Both the position numbers and the translations under genes were made by a program. A DNA stretch of 48,007 bases, from positions 1 to 48,007 of IMG/VR virus record IMGVR_UViG_3300046507_000648. One strand, given 5' to 3'. Of this stretch, positions 1 to 7,668 are shown piece after piece. The stretch is from a virus. Every line of letters starts with the position of its first letter. Positions within the stretch are counted from its first letter, which is position 1. The notes below the pieces were generated by a model. It searched no databases and was not told the DNA's origin. It was given only the letters and a program-made list of their open reading frames with translations.

Positions 1-959
1 AAGACATGGTGGTCCTGTTTCTTGCCGCGTGTGCCTTTGACGTTTTCACTGGGTAGGAACCAGGTCTGTCGGTCCAGATCGACATTTTTCCATTCGGCCT
101 GCAGCAACTCGCCAATTCGGCACAAGGTGCCCAGGCTGATCCACAGCGCGAGTTGAGTTTCTTTTTTCAACGGCCGAATGCCATCGTATTTTTGACCAGC
201 GGGGAGGGCGTTGTACTCGAAGGTCATTTGTTGGAAGCGGTTGTGCAATTCCAACAGCTCCGCCGGCGAAAGGATGCGGCTTCTTTCTGCCTCGTAGTCG
301 GCAGGGATCAACGGGGAGATGTCGACCAGTTCAGTCGGATCACCCTCAACCAGTAACGCCCGCCAAGGTTGGCGCTTTCTTGCCCAGTTAAACATCTGAG
401 TGAGGTCGGCGAAGAAACTGATGGCTTGTCGGTGAGCGCCGCGGTTGACCACGGAACGGATCAGCGCCCGAACATCGTGTTCGGAGACGCTGCTCACCGC
501 GGTCCTGCCGAGTGCTGGCAAAAGGTCCTTGTTAAAGCGTCGTTGCAACTCGGCATTGCCGTCTTTACGCGCGACGCCATCCAGCAGCCACGCCCTGGCC
601 AGATCCCGGACGGTCAGCGTTTGCACCTTCGTCGTTTTTACTTGTTCGGCCTCTGCGTTAGCCGCGGCGTATGCCTGTGCCTTGGCGGTTTTCTTATGCT
701 CGTTGGGATTGATCTGCTCATCGATGAGCGCGCGGGCTTGGTTACGCGCCTTGCGGATGTCTGTCAGGGATTTGCGCGGCCAGGTTCCACAGGCGTACTC
801 TTTATTTTGGTCGCCCCAGCGATAGCGATAGAAAAAGCTGACCGAAATACCGTCCTTGCGGACTGAGATTCGCCCGGCGAGATTGCCATCCTCCCGGAGG
901 ATCCGGCCGGCATCATTGGCGGTCAGCGACTCGAGTTCTTTGATGGTGATTTTGGCCAT
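1..959 (-). CDS. Tyrosine recombinase (integrase) of a neighbouring element, C-terminus outside window
   Basis: The minus strand is open from an ATG at 959 to the window edge, giving about 319 residues that begin MAKITIKELESL. The N-terminus has the beta-rich layout of P4-type integrase arm-binding domains (SVSFFYRYRW, then ACGTWPRKSLTDIRKARNQA). The catalytic domain starts with TLCRIGELLQAEW, which holds the first conserved Arg; the HxxR and Tyr boxes lie beyond the edge. It differs from the prophage integrase at 1254-2369, so it belongs to another element whose right end is the att copy at 1120. It starts 160 bp from that core and reads away from it. Confidence 0.85.
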   Translation of the reverse strand, partial: MAKITIKELESLTANDAGRILREDGNLAGRISVRKDGISVSFFYRYRWGDQNKEYACGTWPRKSLTDIRKARNQARALIDEQINPNEHKKTAKAQAYAAANAEAEQVKTTKVQTLTVRDLARAWLLDGVARKDGNAELQRRFNKDLLPALGRTAVSSVSEHDVRALIRSVVNRGAHRQAISFFADLTQMFNWARKRQPWRALLVEGDPTELVDISPLIPADYEAERSRILSPAELLELHNRFQQMTFEYNALPAGQKYDGIRPLKKETQLALWISLGTLCRIGELLQAEWKNVDLDRQTWFLPSENVKGTRGKKQDHHV

Positions 960-977
960 GAAATGGACTCCCCCTAC

Positions 978-1011
978 TTTTACCCCCACAAAAACGTCGG
1001 CTCTTGATGGA
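978..1011 (+). repeat. 34-bp segment similar to 43581-43614
   Basis: 29 of 34 bases match the segment at 43581-43614, in the same orientation, including TTTTACCCC and GGCTCTT. Here it lies between the left integrase start and the att core; the other copy lies just right of the second att core. It could be an integrase arm site or the remains of an earlier related insertion. The rest of 960-1119 shows no gene. Confidence 0.4.
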
Positions 1012-1119
1012 CGTTACTGGACTCTCGTAGAGCAGAACACCGCTGGAGCTCAAGTAAATACTAGCTTAGAAAAATCCAGAGTGAAATTTCGGAGTCTTTC
1101 AAGAAGTATGAAAAAGGAG

Positions 1120-1165
1120 ATGGGGTGCTAGGGGTCGAGTGTTCGAATCACTCCGTCCCGACCAT
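1120..1165 (+). repeat. Left attachment core (3' part of tRNA-Pro(GGG))
   Basis: A 46-bp perfect direct repeat of 43480-43525. It reads as the 3' part of a tRNA: loop ATGGGGT (A32-U33-GGG-G37-U38), 3' anticodon stem GCTAG, T-arm GAGTG-TTCGAAT-CACTC, acceptor strand CGTCCCG and ACCA. The A32/U38 loop ends and GGG anticodon fit tRNA-Pro(GGG). The bases upstream (AAGTATGAAAAAGGAG) are not a tRNA 5' half, so this is not an intact tRNA gene; upstream is another element. Confidence 0.9.
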
Positions 1166-1193
1166 TATTCCTGAGTAAAATCAGACACTTAAG

Positions 1194-1217
1194 CCGATCA
1201 TCTAGATCGGTTTTTTT
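1194..1217 (+). terminator. Intrinsic terminator after the left att core
   Basis: Hairpin CCGATC-atcta-GATCGG followed by seven T on the plus strand, 28 bp after the tRNA 3' end. It probably ended transcription of a tRNA rebuilt by integration. It also lies just beyond the 3' end of the minus-strand integrase. Confidence 0.75.
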
Positions 1218-1253
1218 GTGTCTGCGCAAAATCCGCGCAAAACTGGCGCAAAA

Positions 1254-2369
1254 CTATCCGGTGATTTCGCTGATATTTAGGTCCGGAATTGCGTCGGACC
1301 AGATGACTTCCTCGTGGTCGCGCTGGTAGTTTTTGGTCATGCCCTCGCTCGCATGACCTGCAATTTTCTGCCCGTCCTTTCCGGCTTTTTTGTATAGGTG
1401 CAGCGACAGCGCTCGCACTTCGTGGAAGCCCGGCATCTCCTCCTCTTTCCACCCCTTGTAGCATTCCGCTGCCTCCCTTGCGTCCTTGAACGCTCGCGTC
1501 AAATACCGTTCCTCAACCTTCGTCCAGTGGTCCTTGGTCTGCGCCTGTTTCTGTTTCAGGCGATCTGGCTTTCGGTGTATCAGGTACGGCGACGCGGTGT
1601 CGTCACGGCAGCGGCTGATAACCGCCTGCAACTCGGGCGTCACCCGAAAACGTATCCACGCGGCGTCACTGGCCTTGGCCGTTTTCTTTTGCACCAAGTA
1701 GAGGAAGCCCTCCCGCACCCCGTCGAAACGCATATCGAGGATGTCGGTCCGTCGCTGAGCAGTGATGAGGGCCAGGTCGATCGCGTTCTGCAGCCAGGCC
1801 GGCGCTTTCTCCCTGATGGCTTTCAAGCCCTCGACGGTGTGGCGCTTGCGCTGTTTTTTCTCGATGCGATTGATGGTGCTGGCAGCCGGATTATCCGGGC
1901 ACAAGCCTTTGGCCGCCGCATGGTTCAATATGTCGACCAGCAGGGCCCTGCACTGGTTGGCCGTGCGCGGAGTAAGAGCGTCCAGCATTTCCGCAATCAT
2001 GCGGATCGTGATCTGGTCCACGGCCATCCCCTCGAAACTCTTGCGAAAGCGACGGAAGTGCACCGCATACAACCCTAGAGTGCCCTTGGCCAGCTCGCGG
2101 GGTGGCAGGACGTCGCGCTCGTAGATGTCGAGGAAGTCGGCGAACGTTTCTGAGGTATTGTTCAGCACAGTGCTGACCAAGTCAGCGCCACGCATGAATT
2201 CCAAGTTCAATTGCTTCGCCGCGTCGATCGCTTTGATTCGGTCTGTCCCGAACTGGAACCACTTCCCGTCAGTAGGCCGACGGTAGCGATAGGTCGAGCG
2301 CCGCGCATCGAAGTAGAGATTCTGCGGGAGGTTCTTGTTCGCAGTATTGCGCGGCCGAGGGACCATCAT
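1254..2369 (-). CDS. int: Prophage integrase (tyrosine recombinase)
   Basis: A 371-residue lambda-type site-specific recombinase that would join and release the prophage at the tRNA-Pro att core. Residues 1-60 form a small arm-binding domain (YRYRRPTDGKWFQFG), 75-165 the core-binding SAM-like domain, and 175-360 the catalytic domain with R206/R207 (TAQRRTDIL), H316-x-x-R319 (FHEVRALS), H339 (AGHAS) and nucleophile Y348 (TKNYQRDH). The start is ATG-ATG at 2369 after AAGGAG and overlaps the stop of the excisionase gene by 4 bp, so the two are co-transcribed. The stop is 88 bp from the att core, as usual for int next to attP. Confidence 0.95.
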   Translation of the reverse strand: MMVPRPRNTANKNLPQNLYFDARRSTYRYRRPTDGKWFQFGTDRIKAIDAAKQLNLEFMRGADLVSTVLNNTSETFADFLDIYERDVLPPRELAKGTLGLYAVHFRRFRKSFEGMAVDQITIRMIAEMLDALTPRTANQCRALLVDILNHAAAKGLCPDNPAASTINRIEKKQRKRHTVEGLKAIREKAPAWLQNAIDLALITAQRRTDILDMRFDGVREGFLYLVQKKTAKASDAAWIRFRVTPELQAVISRCRDDTASPYLIHRKPDRLKQKQAQTKDHWTKVEERYLTRAFKDAREAAECYKGWKEEEMPGFHEVRALSLHLYKKAGKDGQKIAGHASEGMTKNYQRDHEEVIWSDAIPDLNISEITG

Positions 2370-2578
2370 GCAGCTCCTTTCAGTACCATCGCCACGAGGT
2401 CGTTACCGTCCGAGCGGATGAATGCTGTCCAATCAACGTACCAAAGTTTCCCGATCTGCACGCCGGGGACTACACCATTGCGGATGTGGTTGCGAATTGC
2501 CTGGGGGCATTGTGGAGTTCCGTTTTCGCCCCAGCGCCGACGCTGAAACTCGCTGATCTTGATCAGTTCTTTTTTCAT
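2366..2578 (-). CDS. Excisionase-like small DNA-binding protein
   Basis: 70 residues, MKKELIKISEFQRRRWGENG. It has the AlpA/Xis-type winged-helix layout seen in pyocin and Pseudomonas phage excisionases: an N-terminal KISEFQ segment, a basic helix (QAIRNHIRNG) and a wing (VQIGKLWYVDWTAFI). It lies directly upstream of int and overlaps it by 4 bp. Expected role: bending attachment-site DNA to favour excision. The call rests on size, position and motif pattern. Confidence 0.75.
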   Translation of the reverse strand: MKKELIKISEFQRRRWGENGTPQCPQAIRNHIRNGVVPGVQIGKLWYVDWTAFIRSDGNDLVAMVLKGAA

Positions 2579-3073
2579 TGCAATGTTCCATGTCTCGTGT
2601 GGTGGTAGGAAGCCATTTTTTGGTTGGGACTTGTGGTGTGTATTTTTGGAGCCGTGATTCTTTTGAGTGTTTTAGCCTGCTCTCCGAAAGAGCTAATTCA
2701 TGGCGGTAGGGAGTCTGGCTGTAATCCCTTCTTATTTTGCGTGTTCAATGGGAGTAATTCTCTCCCAGTGCTGCACAATTCTCCAAATGTACTCATTGCG
2801 TGTTGATCTTAAAAATAGTCTAAGCTTTCATTTGCGGTGTGAAGTAAGAATTAGCTGTTACTCTACCGAGCCGGGGTGTGAGAGTAAGCGGGCATTAACA
2901 GTCATGATGTGTTCTGAATGTAAGGTAGGATTGTTGGCATTAGCGGGTATGCAATAGTGATAGAGTGAAATCGTAATCTCCTAAACTAAAATGGTAATGC
3001 GATTCTGCTAAAGGTGTGGTAAACTGAAGCTAGATTAGGACTATGTTTAAAGCCCATAATACAGCGAGCGATC
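2579..3073. other. AT-rich gene-free stretch before the ATPase gene
   Basis: No convincing gene. Two short open frames (60 and 85 codons) overlap one another, lack a ribosome site and resemble nothing known. The base composition changes here from GC-rich phage DNA to the AT-rich inserted pair downstream, so this is probably the left edge and promoter region of that insertion. A CATAAT at 3055-3060 could serve as a -10 box, but no good -35 is visible. Confidence 0.5.
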
Positions 3074-4390
3074 ATGGAAGTTTCAGTTAAGAACTTCGGT
3101 ACCATTCGACATGCTGATGTCCACATTGGTGGACTGACAGTAATTACCGGCGAAAATGACACTGGCAAAAGTACAATCGGTAAAATACTTTTCTCACTTG
3201 TTAAAGCCGTTGCACGATATGAGGAGGACTTGGAGGAGGTAAAGGAGGTAAGAGTTACCAATGAGGCGCAGCAGCTTTACTATACTCTTCGTCGATACGT
3301 TAATATTGCTGATAACGTCGAACTTCGAGATATGTTTCACCCCAGAAAAATGTATGGTCAGTTTAAGCTGGACGCAGTAAAAGCTTATAACGAGCGAATG
3401 GCTGAGTTTGTTAGATTGTCTGAGGAACAAACGATAACGGAAAATACGTTAGGTTCTTTTGTTCATTCGTTAAATAAAATAATGGCAATTGTGAATGAGC
3501 CCGATGATGAGGTATTTGTCATGAGTCGGGCGGTTCGCAAATCATTTTTCTCTGAATTTAACAATGAGATTATTCAACGAGGTACTGAGTCTGCTTGCCC
3601 TGCTTCTATAAGTATTACAGATGGAGCTAGCAAGTTAATTGATATTACTTGGGAGAAAGAAGGCGAACACCGCTTTAGCTTCGTTGATGCTCTCGGATAC
3701 GCAGATGCAACCTATGTTGATTCACCTGCCATAATTCAGTTTCATCATATAGTACGTATGGCTAGGACGCTCTTTGAAAGCGATCCGTCCAGACTTGCTG
3801 TTCCTTTGCATGTAAAGGACTTGGCGAATAAATTAACGGATTCTCAATATGCGGTCGCCGGTCTAGAAGATTTGCTATCTGATGGATATCGAATGCCAAA
3901 TATAACGTCTGAAGTCGGAGCGCTGCTTGGTGGGATGATATCCTATGACGACGTTGCTTCGGACTTTGTTCTTGATCGAAATGGGTTTAAGATATCTTCA
4001 AATAATATCGCTTCTGGAATTAAAGCTATCGGGATTCTGGATATGCTAGTTACTGGCGGAAGCGTTAGAAGGAACTCTCTATTAGTTCTCGATGAGCCTG
4101 AAGTAAATCTTCACCCGAAATGGCAGGTAGCATATTGCGAAATCATTTGTAGTTTGGTTCTTGCAGGTGTGGATATCATTGTTACAACTCACAGTCCGTA
4201 CATCGTGGAAGCGTTGAAACATCATTCAGATAAAACTGGCATAGAGCATAGGTTTTATTTGGCTCAAAAGGTCTCATTTTGCGAGTCGGAATTTCGCGAT
4301 ATTACTCCTGACATATCAATTGCTATTGATGCGTTGGCTGCTCCGCTAATGAGTTTGAATGAAGGCTCTGTTGAAGATTTTTTGAGCTAA
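3074..4390 (+). CDS. AAA/ABC-type ATPase, candidate defence ATPase (OLD-like, no TOPRIM)
   Basis: 438 residues. Walker A is GENDTGKST at 26-34, after an N-terminal strand that starts MEVSVKNFGTIRHAD as in OLD/RecF-like ATPases. An SxG-type signature (NNIASGIKA) lies near 315, Walker B is LLVLDEPEVNLHP with D340-E341, and a switch/H-loop TTHSPYIVEA follows. The middle (about 60-300) is unrecognised and probably helical. No TOPRIM domain follows, so it matches AriA/PtuA-style ATPases that work with a separate effector. The effector candidate starts 13 bp downstream. The pair is AT-rich and points opposite to the surrounding early operon, which suggests recent acquisition. Family is sure; anti-phage role is inferred. 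Confidence 0.75.
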   Translation: MEVSVKNFGTIRHADVHIGGLTVITGENDTGKSTIGKILFSLVKAVARYEEDLEEVKEVRVTNEAQQLYYTLRRYVNIADNVELRDMFHPRKMYGQFKLDAVKAYNERMAEFVRLSEEQTITENTLGSFVHSLNKIMAIVNEPDDEVFVMSRAVRKSFFSEFNNEIIQRGTESACPASISITDGASKLIDITWEKEGEHRFSFVDALGYADATYVDSPAIIQFHHIVRMARTLFESDPSRLAVPLHVKDLANKLTDSQYAVAGLEDLLSDGYRMPNITSEVGALLGGMISYDDVASDFVLDRNGFKISSNNIASGIKAIGILDMLVTGGSVRRNSLLVLDEPEVNLHPKWQVAYCEIICSLVLAGVDIIVTTHSPYIVEALKHHSDKTGIEHRFYLAQKVSFCESEFRDITPDISIAIDALAAPLMSLNEGSVEDFLS

Positions 4391-4403
4391 CCAAGGAGAG
4401 GTT

Positions 4404-5003
4404 ATGTCCCTCGAGCAAGATATTTATGACAAGTTGGTTGTAGAGTATCCAACTCATATTAAAACTATTACGGATCTTAGCTTTAACCCTACTGGTGCAA
4501 AAAATTTTATTGGATCTCATGTCACTGGGTTTGATTTTGATCTGGTATTTAATCTTTCGCCTGGTTATAAAACGTATCATAATGAAAAATCCCCAGATGC
4601 GTTGTTTTGTGTAAAAGATAAGTTGTATTTTGTTGAATTTAAAGAGGGGCTGCATAAAAAGATAGAGATTAGATCGAAGATACATGAAGGTATTGTTACT
4701 TTATTTATGTTTGTGCAGCAATTTTTACCTCATATATCAAAGGCGGATTTTTGTAGTTTAGATATAAATTATGCAGTTGTGGCTCGTGAAACGCAATCGT
4801 TTAGCTCTGTCCAGTTGGCTCTAAAGGCTGCTTCTGAAAAATATCAGCTTAAAAATATGGAAGGCTTTATTGTTAGAAAAACGTTTTATACTGTCGACAG
4901 TGCCAAAATAGCTGCATTATTAAAGGGGGTGACGAATGGAGCGCTTAGTTATATCGATTACTATGATGGCTCCCCGGCGGCACCAACTCGTATTTTAGCT
5001 TAA
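4404..5003 (+). CDS. Small protein with PD-(D/E)xK-like nuclease motif, partner of the ATPase
   Basis: 199 residues, start ATG after AAGGAGAGG. P64-D65 (KSPDALFC), then a strand ending E78-F79-K80 (LYFVEFKEG), gives the spacing of a PD-(D/E)xK nuclease core: D65, E78, K80. Acidic residues in the first helix (E4/D6/E14) and the following helix (KIEIRSKIHEG) also fit. I do not recognise a named family. It shares an operon, base composition and orientation with the upstream ATPase, so a toxic nuclease controlled by that ATPase is the natural reading. The fold comes from motif reading only and could be wrong. Confidence 0.55.
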   Translation: MSLEQDIYDKLVVEYPTHIKTITDLSFNPTGAKNFIGSHVTGFDFDLVFNLSPGYKTYHNEKSPDALFCVKDKLYFVEFKEGLHKKIEIRSKIHEGIVTLFMFVQQFLPHISKADFCSLDINYAVVARETQSFSSVQLALKAASEKYQLKNMEGFIVRKTFYTVDSAKIAALLKGVTNGALSYIDYYDGSPAAPTRILA

Positions 5004-5165
5004 AAGAAGGAAGTTTAGCTGAAAATGTGTCGGGTGGTTAATTGATCGGATGTCGTCCTATTCAACATCTGTGTCAGTAGTTCCCGGTCATCCGGGTCCA
5101 ATGCTCGCTTATTCTAAATGCAGGCTTCATCCGTATCATCGAGAAGATATTTGATTTCGTCTTCG

Positions 5166-5336
5166 TCATCGCTTACTTGGCTTCGAGGCAACGGATGTCT
5201 TCACGCAGCTCTTCACGCTCTGCGTGCGGTCGATGCTTTGCGAGGTGAAGCGGCGGGTCAGCTCGGCGGCGGCCGGATCAAGCGCGGCGTAGTTCAGGCA
5301 CTCTTCATCGGTCAAAGCATTTGCGGGAATGCTCAT
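5166..5336 (-). CDS. Small phage protein, probably frameshifted near its end
   Basis: Start ATG at 5336 after GGAG gives 56 residues (MSIPANALTDEECLNYAALD...). The in-frame end (SVKSCVKTSVASKPSKR) looks random. Another frame over the same bases reads AEREELREDIRCLEAK and stops at 5173, a far more protein-like charged helix. A one- or two-base indel near 5275 would join the two. Longer start choices upstream lack a ribosome site. Function unknown. Confidence 0.5.
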   Translation of the reverse strand: MSIPANALTDEECLNYAALDPAAAELTRRFTSQSIDRTQSVKSCVKTSVASKPSKR

Positions 5337-5436
5337 TGGTAATCTCCAGGCAGACGCCTGCCTCGCCGGCTGGCGTGATTCGTTGAAGTGAGGTATTTGT
5401 GTTCGGCCCGGCATGGGGCCGGTTCAAGGAGCAGAA

Positions 5437-5652
5437 ATGGTAATAAGCAAAAGTACTTCAAGAGGCAGCGTGCGGGTTGAGTTGGCTGCTGCACCAGCTG
5501 GCGGATGGGACATTGCTTCGGTTAGCGTCAATGGTCGAGTTCTTCCTCCAACTCGTAAAGGTGAGTTCGCTACAGACCAGGAGGCAGAAGATGCTGCTTA
5601 CGCTCGCGCCGAAGAATTCGCCGAGCAGTTCAACCTAGATAAGCGATACTAG
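5437..5652 (+). CDS. Hypothetical protein, 71 residues
   Basis: ATG at 5437 follows AAGGAG with good spacing; the upstream ATG at 5413 has no site. The product (MVISKSTSRGSVRVELAAAP...) has a short beta-rich half (VRVELAAAPAGGWDIASVSVNGR) and an acidic helix (DQEAEDAAYARAEEFAEQF). No motif is recognised. It runs against the flanking minus-strand genes and its 3' end overlaps the 5630-5998 gene by 23 bp. Confidence 0.55.
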   Translation: MVISKSTSRGSVRVELAAAPAGGWDIASVSVNGRVLPPTRKGEFATDQEAEDAAYARAEEFAEQFNLDKRY

Positions 5653-5998
5653 GTTGTAGCACCTCATCGCCTGGATCGCGCCTAAGTTCGGCCATGCTCT
5701 GTTCGTGAAACGAATGCGACACCTTTTCAGGAATCTCATAAGGTGTCGCGACACAGCGAAGCATCCACGCCGCTGTCTCGAAGTCGGCGGCGATCACATT
5801 GCGCAGCAAGTTCTGGTACACCTCCTGCTGGTTATTGAAGCCGTGTTCCTTCATCAGTCGATTGATGTCAGGCTTGAACACCCCGGCAACCTCAACCGTA
5901 AACTTCTCGATGCCTAGCGCGGCTTTCTTGGCCGCTTCCTTCTCGCGTTTCTTGCGCTGCTTCTTGGCTTCCGCCGTCAGTTCCTGTTCGTCCGCCAT
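5630..5998 (-). CDS. Hypothetical early phage protein, 122 residues
   Basis: Very basic N-terminal helix (AEAKKQRKKREKEAAKKAA), then a compact domain (KFTVEVAGVFKPDINRLMKEHGF...) and C-terminal ERKVSHSFHEQ-type segment. The basic stretch suggests nucleic-acid binding. It is the third gene of the minus-strand early operon that runs down from the lyase region. Function unknown. Confidence 0.6.
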   Translation of the reverse strand: MADEQELTAEAKKQRKKREKEAAKKAALGIEKFTVEVAGVFKPDINRLMKEHGFNNQQEVYQNLLRNVIAADFETAAWMLRCVATPYEIPEKVSHSFHEQSMAELRRDPGDEVLQPSIAYLG

Positions 5999-6079
5999 GG
6001 CCTGTCTCTTGAATTCCGTGGGTTGGTAGATCCAGCCATGTTTGTCGTCGGCGCTGGCACACCTGGTTGTTTAGGCGCC

Positions 6080-6382
6080 TCACGATGTGAACTTAAAGCC
6101 GTTCTCGCGGGCGATGAGCCGGGCGCGCTTGGCTTCCATCCCGCACTCTTTGGCGGCCTTGGCGACTGGTGTGCCTGCCTCGGCCAGTCCCTTCAGCCTG
6201 GGCGCGATCTTGTCCCGCTCGGCGCGCAGCTTGTTGCTGTGAGTGGTGGTGAACATCGGCACTTCAGCGCTGACGCCGCTGGCGATCTCCTGCACCGTTT
6301 CGGCGCCGAAGAACTGATCCAGCTTCTGGTTCAGGTTCTGGATGATTTCATCCCGCGGGTTGGGCATTGGTACGCCGATCAT
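6080..6382 (-). CDS. Hypothetical early phage protein with C-terminal helix-turn-helix-like segment
   Basis: 100 residues. The N-terminus (NPRDEIIQNLNQKLDQFFG) is helical. The C-terminus (GTPVAKAAKECGMEAKRARLIARENGFKF) has the spacing of a helix-turn-helix, so it may bind DNA. Its start overlaps the stop of the 6379-6660 gene (ATGA), showing tight coupling. Confidence 0.6.
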   Translation of the reverse strand: MIGVPMPNPRDEIIQNLNQKLDQFFGAETVQEIASGVSAEVPMFTTTHSNKLRAERDKIAPRLKGLAEAGTPVAKAAKECGMEAKRARLIARENGFKFTS

Positions 6383-6660
6383 TTCCGTTCACCTGTCAGC
6401 GAGAGTTTGATGCCGTCGGCGCGCGCTTCCAGTACCTGGGCGAAGTTGACTGCCTCTTTCCACGTCCAGCGGAATCCCTTGGTCAAGCCGGTCGAACGCT
6501 CGACGATGTGATAGGCGTTGCCCTTGGTTTTGACTTGGTAGCGAATCTCTTGCACGGGCTGCTCCTTGCCGATCATGGCGTAGAACGCGGCGGTGGCGAT
6601 GCTTGCACGAGCACGCAGGGCGGCAACCCCGTCGACTCGCTGTTGAAGTGATGGATGCAT
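6379..6660 (-). CDS. Hypothetical early phage protein, 93 residues
   Basis: MHPSLQQRVDGVAALRARASIATAAF... with a C-terminal strand-rich part (YQVKTKGNAYHIVERSTGLTKG) ending in a helix. No named family is recognised. It overlaps the next gene by 4 bp and sits in the leftward early operon. Confidence 0.6.
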   Translation of the reverse strand: MHPSLQQRVDGVAALRARASIATAAFYAMIGKEQPVQEIRYQVKTKGNAYHIVERSTGLTKGFRWTWKEAVNFAQVLEARADGIKLSLTGERK

Positions 6661-6993
6661 GGCGATTCCTCGGTGGGGTTGCGTGTATTCGTCAGCACTC
6701 GGGCCGCCTGCTGGTTGCCGTTGGGCCAGGGGAAAGTGCTGACGGATAAAGGCGGGGTAAAAGAAAGGCCCGTTGGACGTTCGGGCCTTTCACAGATGCA
6801 AGGTTTGGGTTCTGGTCTATTTCATGGCGGTCACCCTCAGTTGGAGTGGAGTGGAAAAACTATTCCGATAAGGTGCAATTTGTTTCCGAACCAACTGGAT
6901 GCAGGGGGCCGCATTGCGCGGTGCAGAATCGTCCGCATCGGGGTGTAATCTGGTCGGGTGAGCTACCGGCAAGCTGACGTGCCTCTGGTGGTC
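6661..6993. other. Intergenic stretch between lyase gene and small early genes
   Basis: Only a perfect 10-bp hairpin (6763-6791) is clear. A 97-codon plus-strand frame crosses the region but has no ribosome site or protein-like composition. The stretch may hold a promoter for the downstream minus-strand genes; I see no strong box. Confidence 0.5.
6763..6791 (-). terminator. Hairpin terminator downstream of the lyase gene
   Basis: Perfect 10-bp stem GAAAGGCCCG / CGGGCCTTTC with a 9-base loop. On the minus strand it is followed by CTTTTA, a weak T tract. It lies about 200 bp after the lyase stop and may limit read-through into the small early genes. Confidence 0.6.
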
Positions 6994-7668
6994 TTACCCG
7001 TGAGTGATGGATAGATCACTGATCACGCAAATCGAACCGTCCTCAGGATCGGTCGTCTCGGAGTAATCGATCTGGTTGTACACGCCGCCGTGGAAAGCGA
7101 GAGTCTTCGTGTCCCAGGTGTTGTCGAGGCGCATGATCGCGGAAGTAGATTTGACGCCGTTACAGCTCGCCGATACAGAAACGGCACCGGTGGAGTTGGC
7201 GTGAATGTTGATCTTGAAGAGTGCGCCGAGCGGCACGTTTTCCAATACCGTCGAGTTGACTGGATCGTCTTGTAGGTAGCTCGACCGGAACCCCAAGGTA
7301 ATTTTGCCTTTGTTCCAAAACACCTTTACCGGTGGGCGTTCAGAGCCCTGCACATGGATTTGGCCGATCACGACCTTCTGCAACGAATTGACCTTCGTCA
7401 GCCGCATTTCTTGACGGCACCAATGGTCTGCGGCACTAGAAAACAGCCAGTAGCCAGGCTCTTTCCATTCGCAGCGAGTCCGATGGACGCTTTTACTGGA
7501 GGCGCCAAGGGTGGGCGCCGTCATTTGCAATGATCCGTCAGGAAGCATCGCAATGACGCTTGGGCATTCGATCAATGCTCGCCAGCCGATCAAGTCAAGG
7601 GAGATAGGGTTCGTGTCGGAAATTGGAAGCGGGGTGGCGATGATGAAGTTGCTGATGTCCACAGTCAT
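6994..7668 (-). CDS. Polysaccharide lyase family 7 (alginate lyase)
   Basis: 224 residues from the ATG at 7668 (ribosome site AAGGAA), about the length of P. aeruginosa PA1167 as I recall it. PL7 marks are R65-C-E-W-K-E70 (family RSELRE), Q103-I-H105 (VIGQIHVQG) and Y197 (HGGVYNQIDY), which form the active-site cleft. PL7 enzymes cut alginate by beta-elimination. No signal peptide is visible, so release would need cell lysis. It is the first gene of the leftward early operon, behind a promoter covered by two repressor operators; expression should rise when the prophage is induced. It could help escape from or spread through alginate-rich biofilm. Confidence 0.85.
   Translation of the reverse strand: MTVDISNFIIATPLPISDTNPISLDLIGWRALIECPSVIAMLPDGSLQMTAPTLGASSKSVHRTRCEWKEPGYWLFSSAADHWCRQEMRLTKVNSLQKVVIGQIHVQGSERPPVKVFWNKGKITLGFRSSYLQDDPVNSTVLENVPLGALFKINIHANSTGAVSVSASCNGVKSTSAIMRLDNTWDTKTLAFHGGVYNQIDYSETTDPEDGSICVISDLSITHG

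Noticed and set aside
1120-1165. Complete tRNA gene at the att cores
   Set aside because: Only positions from the anticodon loop to CCA are present at both copies; no D-arm or 5' acceptor strand lies upstream.
2624-2957. Two short plus-strand ORFs before the ATPase
   Set aside because: No ribosome site, mutual overlap, no protein-like composition.
3074-5003. Naming the pair PARIS, Septu or Gabija
   Set aside because: No DUF4435/TOPRIM, HNH or UvrD-like partner is seen; the partner has a PD-(D/E)xK-like motif instead.
6655-6948. 97-codon plus-strand ORF
   Set aside because: Crosses the hairpin at 6763, has no ribosome site and runs against the early operon.
6994-7668. Loss of the RSELR active-site motif in the lyase
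   Set aside because: A first look at R63-T-R suggested a broken motif, but R65-C-E-W-K-E70 aligns well with RSELRE.
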